From Vibrio mediterranei (GTDB lineage: Bacteria; Pseudomonadota; Gammaproteobacteria; Enterobacterales; Vibrionaceae): a DNA stretch of 64,000 nt. Shown in pieces: positions 8,547-17,285 of the stretch. Made by a program: the position numbers and the translations under genes. The notes beneath the pieces were generated by a model that worked only from the letters and a program-made list of their open reading frames with translations, was not told where the DNA came from and did not search any database. Each line of letters opens with the position of its first letter. The first letter of the stretch is position 1. The stretch lies in NCBI RefSeq assembly GCF_900088415.1, contig NZ_FLLQ01000004.1, positions 62,001-126,000 on the forward strand, given 5' to 3'.

Positions 8547-9917
8547 TCAGGTGATACCTTGAATCCACTTCTTACTTCTTATTCTTAGAATGGAGCTCAT
8601 ACACTTAATGAGCTCCCCAAGCAAAAATAACAAGAAGACTGATAACGGCCCGATATTAAGGTAATAAACGGCCAGAAATGATATCGGTATCGTGATTAAC
8701 CATTGCGCAATGAGATCTTGGTAAAGGCAAAACTTGACGTCTCCTCCAGCGCGTAGAATCCCTGTAATTGCCATCATAGGAATAGAGCGAAGCACAATCC
8801 CCAAGCACAAGACAAGAATAAAATAATTTGCCAGCTCGAACGATTCTTCGGTGAGCGCTGGAAACATTGAGAGCAGCAAATTTTGAGATAGATATACGGT
8901 CAGTGCGACGACTGAAGCGCAACTGATATTGAGTACCATTGCGCTTTTGGCATAGATCCAACTGCTCTTGTACTTTCTGGCTCCAAGGTTGTTGCCTATC
9001 AAAACACCAGCAGCACTTGAGAGTCCTATCACGACAGAGAGAGCAAATGATTCAATTGGCGCCACTACAGATAGAGCAACGAGCCCTAAGACTCCAGTCT
9101 GCCCCATGATGGCGTGGCAGGCAAATAACCCCGCAGCCCACACTAGGAAATTCAGAGTTGTAGGGGCAGATATCTTCATAAAGTGAGATAGCTGTTTGGC
9201 TTGAATGCAGTTAATTACATCTCGAGAACTAAAAGCAACCGTATATTTTTTACTGTAGATGAACATATAGAGCAAAAGGAACTCGGCGATCCCACTTAAT
9301 AGAGTTGCAATGGCCGCGCCTTTAAACCCGAGTTCAGGAAAGCCCAAATGTCCAAAAATGAGTACCCAATTGAGAAATATATAAATCACCAAGCCTACGG
9401 CACTAAAAAAGGTACTGACACCGGGCTTATGCATCGCTCTCAAGCCAAACAGCATCGTGGTTATGAAGGCCACGCTTAACATGCTTGGCGCGGCAATAGA
9501 TAAATACAACTTCCCTAGTTTGATAACTGAGTTATCCTCAGTCACTAGTGACACTATCTGAGTAGAGAATAGTAGAAATATTGATGCGCAAATAACCCCT
9601 AGAATACTCGATACAACCCATGTCAGGGCTGTGTTTTCTCTAACTCCTTTCTCATTCTTTGCTCCCCAATATTGAGCTGTTATTAACGCGCCTGCCGTCG
9701 TAGTGCCCACTATCATGATAGTGGTAACAAAAATGGCTCGTGCTGCCACACCAATGGCGGCTAATTCTATATCTCCCAAATGACCAAGCATGATGACGTC
9801 GATAAGACCTCGGCTTGAGTAAAGTACATTCTGGAAGGCAATAGGTAGAGCGATGAGTATCATCTTTCTGATGAAATGGCTACGGAGTGAGAGAGCATTC
9901 ATTAAATTTAATAACAC
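8547..9917 (-). CDS. MATE-family multidrug/cation exporter
   Basis: A 456-aa inner-membrane protein with about 12 hydrophobic segments and the MATE-family opening (IALPIAFQNVLYSSRGLIDVIMLGHLG). MATE proteins export organic cations, drugs or metabolites in exchange for Na+ or H+. The GTG at 9917 is kept as start because AAGGA stands 9 bases before it; an ATG five codons later is the alternative. The stop codon lies only 8 bases from the convergent LysR gene stop. The substrate cannot be read from sequence. Confidence 0.88.
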   Translation of the reverse strand: MLLNLMNALSLRSHFIRKMILIALPIAFQNVLYSSRGLIDVIMLGHLGDIELAAIGVAARAIFVTTIMIVGTTTAGALITAQYWGAKNEKGVRENTALTWVVSSILGVICASIFLLFSTQIVSLVTEDNSVIKLGKLYLSIAAPSMLSVAFITTMLFGLRAMHKPGVSTFFSAVGLVIYIFLNWVLIFGHLGFPELGFKGAAIATLLSGIAEFLLLYMFIYSKKYTVAFSSRDVINCIQAKQLSHFMKISAPTTLNFLVWAAGLFACHAIMGQTGVLGLVALSVVAPIESFALSVVIGLSSAAGVLIGNNLGARKYKSSWIYAKSAMVLNISCASVVALTVYLSQNLLLSMFPALTEESFELANYFILVLCLGIVLRSIPMMAITGILRAGGDVKFCLYQDLIAQWLITIPISFLAVYYLNIGPLSVFLLFLLGELIKCMSSILRIRSKKWIQGIT

Positions 9918-10043
9918 CAGAGGCGATCCTTGCTATATCTGAGTGACTATTCTTAACCCTATCATAGCGCAGAAGTGTTTGTTGTTTTTATGTTAAGGAG
10001 GTTTACTGGAAAGTCTGATTATTAGTTGCCATGTACTAAAAAT

Positions 10044-10075
10044 AAAAGCTGAACCTCATAAAGGCTCAGCTTTTT
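10044..10075 (-). terminator. Intrinsic terminator after the 124-aa gene
   Basis: AAAAGCTGA and TCAGCTTTT form the outer stem, with a short inner CCT/AGG pairing. It lies just past the stop of the minus-strand gene at 10101. The A/T-rich arms give a T-run in both directions. Confidence 0.65.
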
Positions 10076-10100
10076 GGCGCGGCTACATTCTTTACTTGAC

Positions 10101-10475
10101 TCAATTCACACAGGTTTCGCCACACTGACGAACCGCAAGTCGTTTTTCTATAAAAGACAGATCCAGGCCATCAAGTGTCGTATCAAATATCACACAATCT
10201 AGCCAGAATACGTCCAATAGTAGGTGAATATCATCGGCTAACTGTTCTAGTTCTTGCTTAGTTAGTGCGTGGCTATCATGGCTCCAAGACTTTGAAATAT
10301 CGATTACAATTCTTCGACCAAGTTTCGCGTTTTTGCTGTAGTTAGCTTCATTTATTCCTGCTACAAGAATCACTTTGCAAGCTCCGTCCCCAATGTCTAA
10401 TAGGCCATAAGGCCTGTCATTGAGATGGATGGACTCTTGATAGTAGGTTTGCCGTAGTGGGTGCCTACTGCTCAT
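10101..10475 (-). CDS. Hypothetical protein, 124 aa
   Basis: I do not recognise this family. The gene looks real: AAGAGG stands 5 bases before the ATG, a terminator follows, and no better frame exists on either strand. The protein is soluble, with no signal peptide or membrane segment. A beta-rich N-terminal half (YGLLDIGDGACKVILVAGIN) is followed by a helical acidic stretch (TKQELEQLADDIHLLLDVFW). The C-terminal end has two cysteines (RQCGETCVN). It is transcribed away from the RND efflux operon on the other side of the region at 10476-10691. Function unknown. Confidence 0.65.
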   Translation of the reverse strand: MSSRHPLRQTYYQESIHLNDRPYGLLDIGDGACKVILVAGINEANYSKNAKLGRRIVIDISKSWSHDSHALTKQELEQLADDIHLLLDVFWLDCVIFDTTLDGLDLSFIEKRLAVRQCGETCVN

Positions 10476-10537
10476 TTTTACCTCTTAATACACTCAAATT
10501 TTCACTGTAAGACTACTTAGCAACCGCCACAAACTGA

Positions 10538-10588
10538 ACGAATAAGAGTTATTCATTATTGCAAAAAGCCAAGTTGCAAATATGAATA
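10538..10588. promoter_or_regulatory. Probable operator of the RND efflux operon (palindrome plus 14-mer)
   Basis: ACGAATAAGAGTTATTCAT (10538-10556) is a 19-base palindrome with ATGAATA-N5-TATTCAT symmetry and one mismatch. Twenty bases downstream lies TGCAAATATGAATA (10575-10588). Both elements recur before the barrel gene at 15159, as the palindrome at 15050-15068 and the exact 14-mer at 15043-15056. The shared pair points to one regulator for both transcripts; its identity is unknown. Confidence 0.6.
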
Positions 10589-10691
10589 ACTGCTAAACGT
10601 AGCGCGGTGAAGGGAATTCTTTAAACTGCCAGCCAACAGACAAAAATGTCTAAACCTTATTCGACACTTTAAAGAATTTTTGGAGAGAACC

Positions 10692-11780
10692 GTGAATCGC
10701 CCAATGTTGTCAGCCCTTTTTAATACCAAACCTCTTTTTGTGACAGTTGGACTTTCCGCTTCGGTATTACTCACCGGATGCAAGAGCGAGCAGGCTGCAG
10801 AGCAAACTGCCCCTGTCGTTCGTCCAGCTTTCACTGAAACTGTTACTGCTCAGGCCGTAGCAGATTTGTACTTTAATGGTGTGGTTCAGTCTTCTAACCG
10901 CGCAGAGCTTTCATTTCGTACCTCTGGTCGTCTTGATGAACTCTTGGTTCAGCAAGGGGATAAGGTTTCTAAGGGACAAGTGATTGCAAAGCTTGATTCT
11001 GTTGATGCAGAGATCACGTTAACTGCAGCCAAAAATGAGCTCGCAAACACGCACACAGAATACCAACGCGCTTTGCAGCTATATAACGGTAAACAAGCGA
11101 TCTCAAAAAGCCAATTAGATGAAATTAAACTTCGTTATCAGCTATCAGAGAGCAAGTTGGAAGATGCTCAACGTCGCCTAGAAGACATGACATTGAGAGC
11201 GCCATTTGACGGCATGGTTAGCCGTAAAATGGTGGACAATTATACTCAAGTTCAAGGTAATGAAACGATTGTTTCCATCCATGATTTGAGCCAGCTAGAA
11301 GTAATGATTCAGGTTCCCGAACGAATTATGGCGCAGTCAAATGGTGCTCGAAAAGTGCTAGCAAGTTCGTCTTTGTTCCCAGGTAAAACCTTTGACTTGT
11401 CAGTGAAGACATTTGAAACCGAACCAGATCCAACATCGCGAACGTATGGTGTTACGTTGAAATTTGACGATACGCAACAGGCGGCTCTACTTCCTGGCAT
11501 GACAGTACAAGTATTTTCTGTTTCAACCGAAAAAGAAAACGGCATGCTGACTGTTCCACTCTCAGCTATTTCGCCGGACAACCGAGGGAATCAGTATGTA
11601 TGGGTAGTGGATAGTAACAATATTATTCATCGTCGAGTAATTGAAACGGGCTCCATGGCAGGAGATCGCGTGGAAGTACTATCAAAGCTCAACTCTGGAG
11701 AGAAGGTGATTACAGCAGGTACTTTGGGCTTGTCCGAAGGGCAAGAAGTTAGACCAATGGCAACTGAGGTAGCAGAATAA
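10692..11780 (+). CDS. RND efflux periplasmic adaptor lipoprotein (MFP family)
   Basis: A 362-aa membrane-fusion protein that links an inner-membrane RND pump to an outer-membrane channel. The lipobox LLTGC puts the lipidated cysteine at residue 30. Then come a biotinyl-lipoyl half (LDELLVQQGDKVSKGQVIAKLD), an alpha-hairpin (about residues 100-160, TAAKNELANTHTEYQRALQLY), the second lipoyl half (RAPFDGMVSRKMVDNYTQVQ) and beta-barrel/membrane-proximal domains. The GTG at 10692 is preferred because GGAGAG lies just upstream; the TTG at 10680 has no ribosome site. Its stop overlaps the pump start by one base (TAATG). Confidence 0.9.
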   Translation: MNRPMLSALFNTKPLFVTVGLSASVLLTGCKSEQAAEQTAPVVRPAFTETVTAQAVADLYFNGVVQSSNRAELSFRTSGRLDELLVQQGDKVSKGQVIAKLDSVDAEITLTAAKNELANTHTEYQRALQLYNGKQAISKSQLDEIKLRYQLSESKLEDAQRRLEDMTLRAPFDGMVSRKMVDNYTQVQGNETIVSIHDLSQLEVMIQVPERIMAQSNGARKVLASSSLFPGKTFDLSVKTFETEPDPTSRTYGVTLKFDDTQQAALLPGMTVQVFSVSTEKENGMLTVPLSAISPDNRGNQYVWVVDSNNIIHRRVIETGSMAGDRVEVLSKLNSGEKVITAGTLGLSEGQEVRPMATEVAE

Positions 11781-14700
11781 TGAACATCGCAAATTTCACC
11801 ATAGCCAAACGCACGAGCGTTTGGGTATTAATCGCGCTGACTCTTATCGGTGGATACATCAGCTACTTAAAGCTTGGTCGATTTGAAGACCCAGAGTTTG
11901 TTATTCGCCAAGCCGTGATTGTCACCCCATACCCAGGAGCTACCGCACAAGAAGTTTCTGATGAGGTTACTGACGTTGTTGAGGGGGCTTTACAGTCTCT
12001 GCAAGAGGTGAAGGAAATCACTTCTGTGTCGAAACAAGGCATGTCAGAAGTCACGGTTGAGATCAAACGCGCATTCTCCAATAACGAAGCGGAGTTGCAG
12101 CAGGTTTGGGATAAAGTCAGACGCAAAATTGGTGATGCCGAGCGTTCCCTGCCTCCTGGCACAGGGGCACCGATCGTCAATGATGATTTCGCCGATGTGT
12201 TCGCCCAGTTCTATGCTGTTACTGGCCGAGGTCACAGCGATAAGCAGTTGCAGGACTACGTAGATACGTTACGCCGAGAGCTGGCTTTGGTACCGGGTGT
12301 ATCGAAAACGGCTACGTTAGCAGAAAAAAATGAAGTTATTTTTGTTGAGATTGCCAGTGACCGCCTTGAGCAGCTTGGTGTGTCTGCCGACCAGGTTTAC
12401 AACGTATTAGAGCGTCAGAACATGGTTTCTACCGCAGGCACTATCAACACGAATACGATGCGTGTTGCAATCACTCCAGTGTCTAGCATCAGCTCATTTG
12501 AACAACTGAAAAATCTGAAAATTGCCATTGGTGATAACAATACGATCATGAAGCTGTCGGACGTCGCCAGCATCACTCGTGGCTACGAAGAGCCATCATC
12601 AGTGCTTATGCGTTACAACGGCAAACGTGCAGTTGGCCTCGGAATATCAAACGTTGCTGGTGGCAACGTAGTTGAAATGGGCGATGCAGTAAAAGCGCGT
12701 ATTGCTGAACTAGAAAGTCAGCGTCCTCACGGGATTGAACTGCATGAAATTTCGATTCAGTCTGATTCAGTACGTGACTCTGTTTCTGATTTTATTAATA
12801 ACCTGATTGCCGCAGTTGTCATTGTATTCGTTGTTCTGCTGCTATTTATGGGGGTAAGAACGGGTCTCGTCATCGGTTTTGTTCTGGTGCTGACCGTGGC
12901 AGGTACGCTGATCATCATGTTGATTGATGACATCGCGATGCAGCGTATTTCACTGGGTGCTTTGATCATTGCTCTTGGTATGCTGGTCGATAACGCAATC
13001 GTAGTAACGGATGGTGTTCTCACTCGTCTACAGAAAGATCCAGGTGCTGACCGCAATAAAGTCGTTGCCGATATTGTCAACGAAACTAAGTGGCCACTAC
13101 TTGGCGGTACAATCGTTGGTATCTGTGCATTTAGCGCTATCGGTCTTTCTCCATCAAACATGGGGGAATTTGCTGGGTCGCTGTTTTGGGTAATTCTGTA
13201 CTCGATGATGCTTAGCTGGGTGCTTGCGGTAACTGTTACACCAATGCTTTGCCATGATTATCTGAAAGTAAATGCGAATAAAGTATCGAAGCCAAGTAAG
13301 ATCAGTGCTGCGTATCAGCGTGTACTGCAAGCGGTATTAAATAATCAGAAAAAGAGCTTAGTCGTTGTTGTTGGTCTGTTTGCTGTTGGTGTTGTCACTT
13401 TCAGTCATGTGCCTCCAGGCTTTATGCCAGAGTCACAAAGAGAGCAGTTTGCTATTGATATTCGTCTGCCACAGGGAACCGACATCGAGCGTACGCATGA
13501 GATCGTTGCGCAGATTGAAAAAGACGTATGGGAAAAAGCCAATATCACTGGCACGACAAGCTTCATCGGTTCGGGCGGGCTTCGTTTTATGCTGACGTAT
13601 TCCCCGGAACCACCAAACTCGAGCTATGCGCAAATGTTGGTGGACGTGGATGACTACAAAGTCATAGAAACGTTAGTCGCTGAACTACAGATTGAACTGA
13701 ATGAACGTTATACCGATGCTTCAATTAGTGCTTGGAAGTTTATGCTTGGCCCTGGTGGTGGTAAAAAAATTGAGGTTGCTTTTAAAGGTCCTGACAGTGA
13801 AGTACTGAGACAACTGGCTGAACAAGCAAAAGAGATTATGGAGCAGTCACCTGCATTGGTAGCGATTCAGGATGATTGGCGTCAACAAGTGCCGGTCATT
13901 AGGCCGGTCTACTCAGCAGAAAAAGTGCAGAGTTTTGGATTGACAACGGTAGAGCTAAACCAGGCAATTCAACAAACGCTGTCAGGTCGCAATGTTGGCG
14001 TCTACCGCGAAGGCAATGATCTTATCCCGATCGTGGTTCGTTCTCCAGAATCAGAGCGTCACCATGATCGTGTGATTGAGAATACCAAAGTATATAGTGC
14101 CGCGATTGGACAGTTCGTTCAGGTAGAGCAACTGGTTGAAAGCTCAAGCGTTGAATGGCAAGACGCAATGCTGCGCCGTATTGACCGAGTGCCAACTATT
14201 ATGGCACAGGCTGACCCTGCGACTGGTATTCTAACGTCAGAAGCGATGGAAATGGTTCGCGCAGATATTGAAAACATGCCATTGCCTGTAGGGTATGAAC
14301 TGGAATGGTTCGGTGAGTACAAAGATGCCAAAGAAGCAGACGAAGGACTCAAGATATCTGCACCTTACGGTTTCACCGCCATGGTTTTGGCCGTAGTGTT
14401 TATGTTTAACGGTATTCGTCAGGCTCTGGTTATTTGGTGTACGGTACCTTTAGCCGTGTGTGGTGTGGCAATTGGACTAGTGACCTTCCAGACACCTTTT
14501 GAGTTTATGGCAACACTGGGTTTCTTGAGCTTGATAGGTATGATGGTGAAAAATGCCATCGTTCTGGTCGACCAAGCTGACAAGGAGATAGCCTCTGGTA
14601 CGCAGCCTTATGAGGCCATTATATCGGCAGCAATGAGCCGTGCTAGACCGGTTATTCTTGGCGCTGCTACGACGATATTGGGTGTCGCTCCTCTACTTGT

Positions 14701-14839
14701 AGACCCGTTCTTCAAGAGTATGGCCGTCACGATCATGTTTGGTTTGTTGTTCGCTACGGCGTTGACATTGCTGGTGATTCCACTGAATTATGCGCTGTTC
14801 TTCAGAATCAAGCAGCCAACCGAACCACAAACGAACTAA
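11780..14839 (+). CDS. RND efflux pump, inner-membrane permease
   Basis: A 1019-aa resistance-nodulation-division transporter with the usual 12 membrane segments and two large periplasmic loops. It exports substrates using the proton gradient. In TM4 the proton-relay motif reads LGMLVDNAIVV: Asp404 is kept, but the second acidic residue of AcrB is Asn405. The TM10 lysine is present (MMVKNAIVLVDQA, Lys924). The N-terminus (ANFTIAKRTSVWVLIALTLIGG) is typical of the family. It is co-translated with the adaptor. No outer-membrane channel gene follows, so a TolC-like protein encoded elsewhere is presumably used. Substrate unknown. Confidence 0.92.
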   Translation: MNIANFTIAKRTSVWVLIALTLIGGYISYLKLGRFEDPEFVIRQAVIVTPYPGATAQEVSDEVTDVVEGALQSLQEVKEITSVSKQGMSEVTVEIKRAFSNNEAELQQVWDKVRRKIGDAERSLPPGTGAPIVNDDFADVFAQFYAVTGRGHSDKQLQDYVDTLRRELALVPGVSKTATLAEKNEVIFVEIASDRLEQLGVSADQVYNVLERQNMVSTAGTINTNTMRVAITPVSSISSFEQLKNLKIAIGDNNTIMKLSDVASITRGYEEPSSVLMRYNGKRAVGLGISNVAGGNVVEMGDAVKARIAELESQRPHGIELHEISIQSDSVRDSVSDFINNLIAAVVIVFVVLLLFMGVRTGLVIGFVLVLTVAGTLIIMLIDDIAMQRISLGALIIALGMLVDNAIVVTDGVLTRLQKDPGADRNKVVADIVNETKWPLLGGTIVGICAFSAIGLSPSNMGEFAGSLFWVILYSMMLSWVLAVTVTPMLCHDYLKVNANKVSKPSKISAAYQRVLQAVLNNQKKSLVVVVGLFAVGVVTFSHVPPGFMPESQREQFAIDIRLPQGTDIERTHEIVAQIEKDVWEKANITGTTSFIGSGGLRFMLTYSPEPPNSSYAQMLVDVDDYKVIETLVAELQIELNERYTDASISAWKFMLGPGGGKKIEVAFKGPDSEVLRQLAEQAKEIMEQSPALVAIQDDWRQQVPVIRPVYSAEKVQSFGLTTVELNQAIQQTLSGRNVGVYREGNDLIPIVVRSPESERHHDRVIENTKVYSAAIGQFVQVEQLVESSSVEWQDAMLRRIDRVPTIMAQADPATGILTSEAMEMVRADIENMPLPVGYELEWFGEYKDAKEADEGLKISAPYGFTAMVLAVVFMFNGIRQALVIWCTVPLAVCGVAIGLVTFQTPFEFMATLGFLSLIGMMVKNAIVLVDQADKEIASGTQPYEAIISAAMSRARPVILGAATTILGVAPLLVDPFFKSMAVTIMFGLLFATALTLLVIPLNYALFFRIKQPTEPQTN

Positions 14840-14851
14840 GTTACGCAGAGA

Positions 14852-14880
14852 GCCTGAGTCAAGTACTCAGGCTTTTTTTT
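14852..14880 (+). terminator. Intrinsic terminator of the RND operon
   Basis: GCCTGAGT pairs with ACTCAGGC around a five-base loop (CAAGT) and is followed by eight T residues. It lies 12 bases after the pump stop codon. Confidence 0.93.
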
Positions 14881-15042
14881 ATTTTCAATATTGCTTTCTC
14901 ATGCGTTAAACCAAACTTGGTATTATTTCCTCTTTGATTGCACTTTTAAGACCATAATAATCACATTGTGAAAGCCACATACACACTCTGTTACTTTTGG
15001 TTAGTCAAATACTGGTGATTAACCCATTTTTCATCCCCTTAG

Positions 15043-15068
15043 TGCAAATATGAATAGCTCTTATTCAT
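15043..15068. promoter_or_regulatory. Operator shared with the RND operon
   Basis: The exact 14-mer TGCAAATATGAATA (15043-15056) runs into the perfect 7-base-arm palindrome ATGAATAGCTCTTATTCAT (15050-15068). The same pair lies before the RND adaptor gene (10538-10588), with the central five bases in the opposite orientation. It resembles an ARG box but has seven rather than four central bases, so ArgR is unlikely. Confidence 0.6.
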
Positions 15069-15158
15069 TCCTCTAGAAAATGAAATCCGTATACTTATCC
15101 TCATTGAAGGGAATCAGAAAAAACACAAACTCAATATTTATTTAAAAGAGATACACAA

Positions 15159-15833
15159 ATGAAAAAGTCTAAATTAACTATTATTGCCGCTTCTATCGTA
15201 ATGTCTGCTTCAGCAATTGCATCAGAGCGTGTGAATTTTGCTAACCCTTATGAGCTTTATACTGGTGCTTCTGTTGGTTATGGTTCTGATGGCGCGTATC
15301 TAGCGGCTCAATTTGATACTCAAATGTCACGAAACTGGTCTTTGCTGGGTAAGTACACGACGGAAGATAGCTTCGATAATCACAACATTTCTCTTAGTGC
15401 AATTAGCAAGACAGGTCTAGGCTGGACACTGGCTTATGACCACGACAAGAACTATAAGAATGAGAGTTTGACGGCAAAATCCACTGAATTATCAGTGCAC
15501 TACATGTTTGGCAATAACATTGGATTCTCATTCTTGCCTGAGCTCTCTGTAGGATCAATGACCCATAATGAAATGTCAAACCGTGCGTATTACAGTGATT
15601 TAACGTTGAACGCAATTTACAATACATCGTCAGGCCTGTGGGCTAGCGTAGCACCAACATATAGCTACAGTTATAACGACCTAAAAACCAACCAAGGTAA
15701 TGAGAGCCTACGAGGTTGGGATGTAAAAGCGAGCTTAGGTTACACATTTATGAACAATCACAGCTTGGCTTACGAATATAAGCGTGAACACGGTGACAAC
15801 CTATCACTAATTAAATACTCATTTGGATTCTAA
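15159..15833 (+). CDS. Small outer-membrane beta-barrel protein
   Basis: A 224-aa exported protein with a signal peptide (about residues 1-22, ending AIAS). The rest is made of short alternating strands such as YELYTGASVGYGSDGAYLAAQF and ends SLIKYSFGF, a C-terminal phenylalanine typical of outer-membrane barrels. It appears to have about 8-10 strands. It is a separate transcription unit with its own terminator, but its upstream region shares an unusual operator with the RND efflux operon just before it. I do not recognise a named family. A channel or envelope-stress role is possible but unproven. Confidence 0.75.
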   Translation: MKKSKLTIIAASIVMSASAIASERVNFANPYELYTGASVGYGSDGAYLAAQFDTQMSRNWSLLGKYTTEDSFDNHNISLSAISKTGLGWTLAYDHDKNYKNESLTAKSTELSVHYMFGNNIGFSFLPELSVGSMTHNEMSNRAYYSDLTLNAIYNTSSGLWASVAPTYSYSYNDLKTNQGNESLRGWDVKASLGYTFMNNHSLAYEYKREHGDNLSLIKYSFGF

Positions 15834-15837
15834 TTTT

Positions 15838-15870
15838 AATGAGGCCTGATTATTCAGGCCTCATTATTTC
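15838..15870 (+). terminator. Intrinsic terminator after the barrel gene
   Basis: A 12-base-pair perfect stem (AATGAGGCCTGA / TCAGGCCTCATT) with loop TTAT is followed by a short A/T-rich tail. It starts 4 bases after the stop codon. Confidence 0.85.
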
Positions 15871-16034
15871 TATAAGCAATCAGCCAAGCTATTTATTTAT
15901 GAAAGGTCACAGCATCAAAAAGTATGTTCATATTGCTTTCATGTTCTCACTCTATTTAACATTCTTTTACGTGATGGCAGCTAAGTTCTCTTAGTCACTT
16001 ATTTAAAACACAGAAATACACCAAGGTAAATAAA

Positions 16035-17231
16035 ATGAATATTATTGAAGTGGATAGCTTCCTTGCTTTCACTCTCGCCATTGTTCTTCTTTTTGTCGGT
16101 AAGTTAATGACAAAAAAGTACGAAATACTAAGGAAATACAGCATACCTGAGCCAGTGATTGGTGGCTTCGCATGTGCCATTGTCGTCGCTGTCATTTATG
16201 CCTTGTTTGATACCACAATTAGTTTTGATTTAGGCATGCGTGATGCGTTGCTGCTTTATTTCTTTGCTGGTATTGGTCTGAGCGCAAATTTCTCAACATT
16301 GCTTAAAGGCGGTAAGCCATTATTAATTCTTACTGCATTAAGCGTTGTCTATATCACTATCCAGAATGGTATTGGAGTGAGCGTTGCTACCATGCTTGGC
16401 CTAGAGCCAGTCTTGGGTCTGATGGCGGGCTCTATTTCACTTATCGGCGGCGTGGGTACCACGATGGCATGGGCGCCGAGCTTCAATGAGATGGGTCTAG
16501 AGAGCGCCGCTGAAGTTGGACTCGCAAGCAATACTCTTGGATTGATCTTTGCCTGTTTAATTGGTGGCCCGATTGCCAACTATCTAATCAAAAAACATCG
16601 TCTTCAGTCACAAGGTGATACTCAACTGGACATCGGTATTTGCCATAACCAAACCGTAAAGCTCGATCACTTTGGTTATCTCTACGCATGGCTGATGCTG
16701 AACCTCAGTTTGATCCTTGGTTATTTTATTGACATGGGGCTTAGCAAGATGGGGTTGCAACTGCCAATGTTCGTGGCTTGCCTAGTTGCGGGCATTCTAA
16801 TTGGTAACTTTAAGCTTCTGGTTCTTAAAAAGAAAGTTAGTGAAAACGCGCAGTTAGGTCAAACTCTGATTTCTGACATCTGTCTGGGAATGTTCTTAAC
16901 CATGGCACTGATGGGGCTTCAGCTTTGGCAACTACAGAGCACCATGCTGTTCATCGGTACTGTTATGTTGTTCCAAGTTGCAGCATCGATTTTATTCACC
17001 CTCTTTGTCGTATTTCGCTTCATGGGGAAAGATTACGAGTCGGCGGTTATTAGCTCTGGTTTTGGCGGGATCACATTAGGCTCAACAGCCACAGCCATCG
17101 TTAATATGACGGCAGTAACACAACAATATGGTGCGGCTCATAAGGCCTTCATTATCGTACCTTTGGTATGTGGTTTCTTTATCGACATTGCCAACGCCCT
17201 AATTATAAATACATTTTTGCGATTTTTGTAA
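16035..17231 (+). CDS. gltS: Sodium/glutamate symporter GltS
   Basis: A 398-aa inner-membrane carrier of the GltS (ESS) family, the usual length. It imports glutamate with Na+. About 10-12 hydrophobic segments are seen in two inverted halves, each with a glycine-rich re-entrant loop: AGSISLIGGVGTTMAWAPSF in the first and SSGFGGITLGSTATAIVNM in the second. The N-terminus includes KYSIPEPVIGGFACA, a GltS hallmark. AAGG stands 8 bases before the ATG. A weak hairpin (17230-17256) follows, and the next gene begins 54 bases on in the same direction. Confidence 0.94.
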   Translation: MNIIEVDSFLAFTLAIVLLFVGKLMTKKYEILRKYSIPEPVIGGFACAIVVAVIYALFDTTISFDLGMRDALLLYFFAGIGLSANFSTLLKGGKPLLILTALSVVYITIQNGIGVSVATMLGLEPVLGLMAGSISLIGGVGTTMAWAPSFNEMGLESAAEVGLASNTLGLIFACLIGGPIANYLIKKHRLQSQGDTQLDIGICHNQTVKLDHFGYLYAWLMLNLSLILGYFIDMGLSKMGLQLPMFVACLVAGILIGNFKLLVLKKKVSENAQLGQTLISDICLGMFLTMALMGLQLWQLQSTMLFIGTVMLFQVAASILFTLFVVFRFMGKDYESAVISSGFGGITLGSTATAIVNMTAVTQQYGAAHKAFIIVPLVCGFFIDIANALIINTFLRFL

Positions 17232-17256
17232 CGGTCATCGTTAGACCGTTCACGTT
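17230..17256 (+). terminator. Weak hairpin after gltS
   Basis: AACGGTC pairs with GACCGTT around a 7-base loop, followed by CACGTTTT. It overlaps the gltS stop codon. Termination may be partial. Confidence 0.45.
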
Positions 17257-17285
17257 TTAAATTTAAATATCAGAAAGGTAACAAA

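Larger units (their letters stand above)
14840..15158. other. Intergenic region between the RND operon and the barrel gene
   Basis: No gene was seen. It holds the RND operon terminator (14852-14880) and, further on, the regulatory block at 15043-15068 for the next gene. The rest is A/T-rich, and I could not fix a promoter with confidence. Confidence 0.6.

Noticed and set aside
10538..10560. Fur box
   Set aside because: It is A/T-rich and palindromic, but it does not fit the GATAAT repeats well, and the nearby genes are not iron genes.
12757..13161. Minus-strand 134-aa frame inside the RND pump
   Set aside because: It is antisense to a well-supported pump gene and its composition (Ser/Thr/Ile-rich) is typical of a shadow frame.
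15050..15068. ARG box for ArgR
   Set aside because: The arms (TGAAT/ATTCA) fit, but the centre has seven bases instead of four; neighbouring genes are not arginine genes.
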